The translations under genes and the position numbers were made by a program. A stretch of 64,000 nucleotides of DNA from Diphasiastrum complanatum (taxonomy: Eukaryota; Streptophyta; Lycopodiopsida; Lycopodiales; Lycopodiaceae). Positions 59,615 to 64,000 of this stretch are shown piece after piece (position 1 is the stretch's first letter; every line of letters starts with the position of its first letter). Where the stretch lies: contig CM055104.1 in the NCBI GenBank assembly GCA_029204225.1, forward strand, positions 49,016,933 to 49,080,932, in the 5' to 3' direction. Below the pieces are notes generated by a model. It was not told the origin of the DNA and searched no databases. It was given only the letters and a program-made list of their open reading frames with translations.

Positions 59615-59784
59615 ATCTCGTATGGATATGGCTATAGCTGTAGCAGTGGTAGCGTTTTTTGAGCTCTCTCTGTACTCATCAGCATCACACTCTCGTAGGA
59701 TCTCGTATGGATATGGCTGTAGCTGTAGCAGCGGTAGCATTTTTTGTGCTCTCTCTCTATTCATCAGCCTCCGTCGATGCTGCA
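59615..59784 (+). repeat. 85-bp tandem duplication over the GDSL start
   Basis: ATCTCGTATGGATATGGCT starts at 59615 and 59700. Both copies carry an ATG and a signal-peptide-like stretch. The offset of 85 is not a multiple of three, so the first ATG is out of frame with the gene. Confidence 0.92.
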
Positions 59785-59837
59785 TTCACACCCCCTTGTC
59801 CTCCTGGATTTGTGGCCTTTGGAAACTCCCTCACTGA
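59622..59837 (+). other. Upstream ORF overlapping the GDSL start (71 codons)
   Basis: From the first duplicated ATG (59622) a frame reads MDMAIAVAVVAFFELSL, then passes through the second copy in a different frame to a stop at 59835-59837. If the transcript starts upstream of 59622, ribosomes would meet this ATG before the gene's own at 59707. Confidence 0.5.
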
Positions 59838-61314
59838 CACCGGTAACCTCCTGCATCTCTTCCCTCCCCTTGCAGCTTCAGGCAACCCTCCTTACGGCCG
59901 CACCTTCTTTAATCAACCTACGGGAAGGTATTGCGATGGCCGTCTCCTGGTGGACTTCGTAGGTATGTGTATGTTATGTCTCTAGTTTGCTGAGGAGGTC
60001 TTGGACTATCTTGATTGATGTTCAGTGCCAGTTGAATTTTGGGCTTCAGCAGCCAGCTTCAGACTGAGAAACTTGAGCATCTTGTTGTGAATGACTATTT
60101 GCGCAGCTGCGTCCTTCGGCTATCCTTTTCTGCATCCCTACTTTGATAGCATTGGTGCCGATTTCAGACATGGAGTTGATTTTGCAGTTGCTGGATCTAG
60201 TGCCAACCTTACAATTTCGTCTCCTTTTACACTCCCGGTGCAGGTCGACGAGTTCGTTTTGTTCAAGCAAACGGCATTGCGGACAGAAAACTTGTCATCA
60301 TCTGCAGGTATACATGATTGACTCACTCTTCCATTGTCAAATGGTGTCCGTGTGATCGTTTAGAAATGTAGGACTTTTATTTGTACGTAAAATGGGTGTG
60401 CTAAAGCAACTGCAGCCAGTCAGCTTCCCGATGATTCATTCTTCGAGGATGCACTTTATATCGTTGGCGAAATTGGAGAAAACGACCTCAGGGATGCGAT
60501 TCTCAAATTAAATTTGAGCATACCAGAGGTTGAGAGAACGATTGTGCCTCAAGTCGTGGCCACCATAGTTCAGAATGCAAAGGTCAGATTCTATTCCTCA
60601 AAGAATGATCAGAGTCGTAGTATAAATTAAACTGTGAGTAATTTGTAAAATGCCATTCCGCTCCCTCATGACTGTTCAGAAATTATGTGCAGAGGTTGTA
60701 CGCTGAAGGAGCTAGGAATCTTTTGTTTGTGGGGATTTTGGCTCAGGGTTGCTCGCCCTATACCTTGACTGTTTTTGGCACCAACGACCCGGATGAGCTG
60801 GATTCGCTTGGCTGTCTGAAAAGTTTCAACGATCTCGTTCAGGTGTTCAATTCTCAGTTGTACTCCGCCGTTCAACAGGTGAAGCAGCAGCTATCAGACG
60901 CAGCCATTGTGTTCGCTGATTATTACAACGCCAGTCTGGCTATATTCTCAAACCCATCAAAATACAGTAAGCTATAATTAGCTTGGCAAGTTTTATGTCA
61001 TCTTCAGTCTTAATATCACTCTTACTTCTTCAATGCGGAACACTGACAGAGCGAGCGTTTTAACAGACTTCAATCCGAACCTAAAACTCGACGCCTGCTG
61101 TGGAATTGGCGGAAAGTACAACTACGATAGTCAAAGACCATGTGGTTTTGCTGCGGTGAACGTATGCTCCGACCCAAGCATCTACATCAACTGGGATGGC
61201 GTCCACTTCACAGACGCTTTTTATGGAGCAATTGCGAAGTTATTCTTGAGCGGACAGTTTCTGGATCCGCCCATCAACCTCATCACCACTTGTTCACTTT
61301 TGCCCACTAATTGA
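59707..61314 (+). CDS. GDSL esterase/lipase, five exons, intact (381 aa)
   Basis: Plant GDSL (SGNH) hydrolases are secreted or vacuolar esterases acting on lipids, cutin monomers or other acyl esters. Exons: 59707-59962, 60107-60307, 60416-60582, 60693-60966 and 61067-61314; all four introns are GT-AG and the phases (1,1,0,1) join without a stop, giving 381 codons plus TGA, a normal length. A signal peptide is clear (MDMAVAVAAVAFFVLSLYSS). Block I reads AFGNSLTDTGN (nucleophile Ser kept; Asn replaces the usual Asp of GDSL). Block II is DGRLLVDFVA, block III EIGENDLRD (Asn kept, Glu for the usual Gly), and block V NWDGVHFTDAFY (Asp and His kept). The start at 59707 was chosen because it is the only one in frame with a signal peptide. 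The last acceptor (TTTTAACAG at 61066) keeps the frame; an alternative at 61049 would not. Substrate is unknown. Confidence 0.92.
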
Positions 61315-62985
61315 TTTTTTGATTTTCAACAGCAAAATCCGTTGAATGAGTTGATGTAACAACTAGTGCATAAAGTACATGGCAATATGTTTCCCTTGAT
61401 TATAAATTATAACTTATATTTCTTAGGTGGTAGCGACAGATGCTGTGAAAAATTCACAAGCGCGAGTGAACGAAATGAGTTGATTATTTATGAGCAGAGA
61501 CTCAGAATGTATTTACAGTTCAGAGAACATATATATATATATATACGTGTACTGTGATCGAGCAGTAAGCAAAAGTACTCAGCAGAATCACTTGCGAGCT
61601 AATGACTTGATTGATTAGTTACCATCTTGCTATGAAATTCTCGTTCATACTAAGCGGTTTGAAGCTGGAAATTATTAAATGAGGCGTGTGTAATCCACGA
61701 TCTGGAAATTTGAATAGATCAAATTCAGTCATCGATCGTATATAGTGCAGATCGTATCGTTTATCTATACATTGTCATCTGTAAATTTTAAAACCTGAAA
61801 AGAAGTTTCACCTAAAGCTCAATATATTGTGAGATAAGATTTAAAATTTTGTTCATATTCTGGATTGCATCATAAGCCCACGTCCAAGCATGTCAAAAGT
61901 TAAATTGCCTAATGTTCGTAATGCCAAGTGCTCAGGTATCTTTGGAGGCACCTCCACAGGTGGAATATGCAAGTACACAAGTTAGTTATGATAATAATTG
62001 AAACTGCCAGCTGTCTTATTCACACATTCTGGCAGAAAAATTCACATAGAATGCAACTGTCCAAGCAAAATTTGTCACTATGACACCTGGCAATTCAAGG
62101 CCAGTTCAGGCGATCAATTGTTGGTTGCTTTTGATGCTTTGTAGCTACATTTGGCTGCTGGGCCCTCGCGCACAGGCCTTTGCACAATTCACGTGGTCAA
62201 TTGCGATCGATCTCTCAGTGTGTCTCGGATTTTGAGCTTCGATCATTCTTAACGGCCTAGTCTCGTGAATCTAAGATTCAGATTGTTTTCGTTGTCGGAT
62301 TGAAGACTGCTTGCGATCCTTAGCTCGTGAGGGTCCTTCAGATTCAAATTCAGGGGAAAGATTGGAAAATTGGGATGCTGAAACTTGCAGTTTGGAGGAA
62401 CCGATCCCTCAGTACATTGGCGGATTGATAGGTACGGACACAAGCTTCGAAGGTCAATCTCTGAAATAGTTTGAGAAAAGATTTTTTTTATCTTACGATC
62501 TTACTGATGTACCAGATCACGGACATATTCGTGCTGTCAGGCCGCGAAAAGCTCTGCTCTGAACTTTGATGGAAGCGACATATACCAGTCCAAGCTTGAG
62601 GCTTCCTGACGAAGTGCAGCCAGCGAGTGTCAGAAGCACGAAGCATGGCGATGGCAGAGCCATCAAACCATGAAAAGACCACAGCCACGACGAACACCAT
62701 CGCGACGAGGAACACCATCACGACGAATATGGGAGAATATGGGAGTGAGCCCCAGAACGACTTCAAGGTTCTCCCACGCCTTCGCACTTCACATTCACGT
62801 GCTTGGGAGGGCGGGACCCCACTTAAAAAATTATTATGCACGAGTTCCTAAACCTTGAAAATCCTAAAATCTACTGTTGAACCTGCTCGATGGGTTATCA
62901 AGCAATTCATTATTAGACATGTAAGGGATAAGCTTAAGGTGTAAGGTACCTCTTAAATTATGCATCTATTTAGGGCATATAATTA
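61315..62985. other. 3' flank of the GDSL gene, no further gene seen
   Basis: No clear poly(A) signal. At 62600-62860 the DNA is less AT-rich with ACGACGAACACCATC-like repeats that make short Thr-rich open frames; I do not call it a gene. Confidence 0.45.
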
Positions 62986-63440
62986 ATGAATCGTCCATGG
63001 TTCGCCACGGTTTTGAGAATCGTACAGTTCACAAATGTTTTTGCCTACAACCGTGGTGAACCGTACAGTTAATTAATTAATTTTTTGTTTCCCACCCCCA
63101 AAGATAGCCCAAAAAAATGCCAAAAAAAATCTGTGACATCTGTGAAATCTTGTTCAATCTGTGAAATCATTTGTGAAATCAGAGGACCATTTGTGAAATC
63201 TATGAAATCATTTGTGAAATCAGAGGACCATTTGTGAAATCTGTGTGAAATCTATGAAATTTATGAAATGAGGACCAAAAATGACTTGGGAGGGGTTTTG
63301 GGAGGAAATTGGGAGAAAAAAATTAATTAATTAACTACACCGTACCATGGTTCATGAACCGTACCACAGTTCATGAACCATGGTACGGTTCCCAGGACCC
63401 ACGGTTTTACGGGTTTCGAGAACCGTGGGTTATTTAGGGT
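62986..63440. mobile_element. Foldback/MITE-like element
   Basis: Inverted features flank a non-coding core: CCGTACAGTTAATTAATTAATTTTTT (63069-63094 region) faces AAAAAAATTAATTAATTAACT (63317-63337), and outside them CCACGGTTTTGAGAATCG (left) faces CGAGAACCGTGGG (right). The right arm holds a perfect 19-bp hairpin (63341-63387). There is no ORF. Exact ends and target duplication are not resolved. Confidence 0.6.
63125..63280. repeat. Short tandem repeat of (T)GTGAAATC units
   Basis: GTGAAATC occurs about nine times, with a larger repeat CATTTGTGAAATCAGAGGACC at 63168 and 63207. It forms the core of the foldback element. Confidence 0.85.
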
Positions 63441-63921
63441 TTTAAAATCTTGCAAATCATGAATCTTGTTGGTTAAAATCGTGCTAATACTAGATTTTGG
63501 TGTAGTACGTAAAGCACTACTAAAAAATTTGCTTTGTATTTCAAAGCAACCTTAATCAGCAGAATATAATACCTGTAGCAATTTGACATATCAGAGAAAC
63601 CTTACAACCTGTAAGGTTCCTCTTGAAAACTTGTTTTACCACTAGGTAAATTCCCACATCCTTTTTACCAACAGTAAACACTTATTATCAACCTCCATCA
63701 CCACCGCTCAGAATCAGCTCCACACTCTTGCGCTCAGAACACTGCGAGAACCTTCTCCTACGCTCACTGCACTTCAGAACACTACGAGAACCTCCTGCGC
63801 TCAGAACAATCAAAGAGAGAGAAATCCCGAAGGTAGAAGAAGGTAAAATAAGTTTCGTACTGCTTTCTCTTTCTCTCTCTTTACATAGGAAGCAGATTGA
63901 TCTCTCTACCCAAGCAGCCGA

Positions 63922-63923
<2 letters not shown>
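63441..63923. other. No gene assigned
   Basis: At 63710-63810 CGCTCAGAACACT(G/A)CGAGAACC repeats twice. Together with the following CT tract this could be the 5' region of a gene outside the window. Confidence 0.4.

Positions 63924-63973
<50 letters not shown>
63924..63973. repeat. (TC)n microsatellite, 25 units
   Basis: 50 bases of uninterrupted TC followed by a short C run. Confidence 0.97.
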
Positions 63974-63975
<2 letters not shown>

Positions 63976-64000
63976 CCCCATGCTTTATTTCTCTCCTATG

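Noticed and set aside
62488-62858. Thr/Arg-rich frames on both strands
   Set aside because: They come from ACGACGAACACCATC-like DNA repeats; no motif or splice pattern supports a gene.

Overview
The window looks like nuclear DNA of a land plant with a large, repeat-rich genome. The evidence is Copia elements primed by initiator tRNA-Met, Gypsy elements with plant-type architecture, a plant GDSL esterase/lipase gene with five GT-AG exons, and very long GA microsatellites. I cannot name the species. I see no sign of bacterial, organellar or phage DNA.

Layout. 1-1821: 5' part of a minus-strand Copia element (gag, primer site, LTR). 1822-5452: AT-rich DNA with no gene. 5.9-8.1 kb: a broken-looking Ulp1/C48 cysteine-protease gene on the plus strand. 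9.8 kb: a pure GA microsatellite. 10.4-11.1 kb: a Gypsy gag pseudogene. 12215-18646: a complete, young Copia element (655-bp LTRs, primer site, polypurine tract, uninterrupted 1295-residue polyprotein, 5-bp target duplication AGTAG). It is nested in the RNase H end of an older Copia, whose remains flank it at 12125-12214 and 18647-20430. 20.4-27 kb: an unrecognised ORF region and two decayed minus-strand Gypsy pol regions. 27.6-29 kb: a Copia LTR abutting a Copia RT fragment. 30.5-35.8 kb: unrecognised ORFs, a Gypsy gag broken only by TGA codons, a long minisatellite leader, and a primer site plus LTR. 35.8-37.3 kb: a 368-bp sequence in three tandem copies, then a triplicated Copia primer site and a gag stub. 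37.7-41.1 kb: plus-strand unrecognised coding-like regions. 42.7-47.2 kb: a Copia derivative of the same family as the intact one. It keeps the zinc knuckle, protease, polypurine tract and LTR, but integrase and RT are replaced or degenerate; its ORFs remain long. 47.2-55.2 kb: two plus-strand copies of one Gypsy family. The second carries an extra RNase H domain downstream of integrase. 57.3-58.3 kb: small Copia fragments and a second copy of the 40.7-kb unknown sequence. 59.4 kb: a tRNA-derived SINE-like unit. 59.7-61.3 kb: the one clearly intact host-type gene, a GDSL esterase/lipase preceded by an 85-bp duplication of its signal-peptide start. 62.9-63.45 kb: a foldback/MITE-like element. 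63.9 kb: a CT microsatellite.

How it fits together. Only the nested Copia (12.2-18.6 kb) looks capable of full-length expression. Most other elements carry stops, frameshifts or lost catalytic residues. A G-box palindrome (CACACGTGTG) recurs in the LTRs of several different Copia elements and may be a shared regulatory site. The most interesting structures are the non-autonomous Copia with new ORFs, the Gypsy with a 3' RNase H, the triplicated LTR/primer-site region and the Ulp1-like gene.
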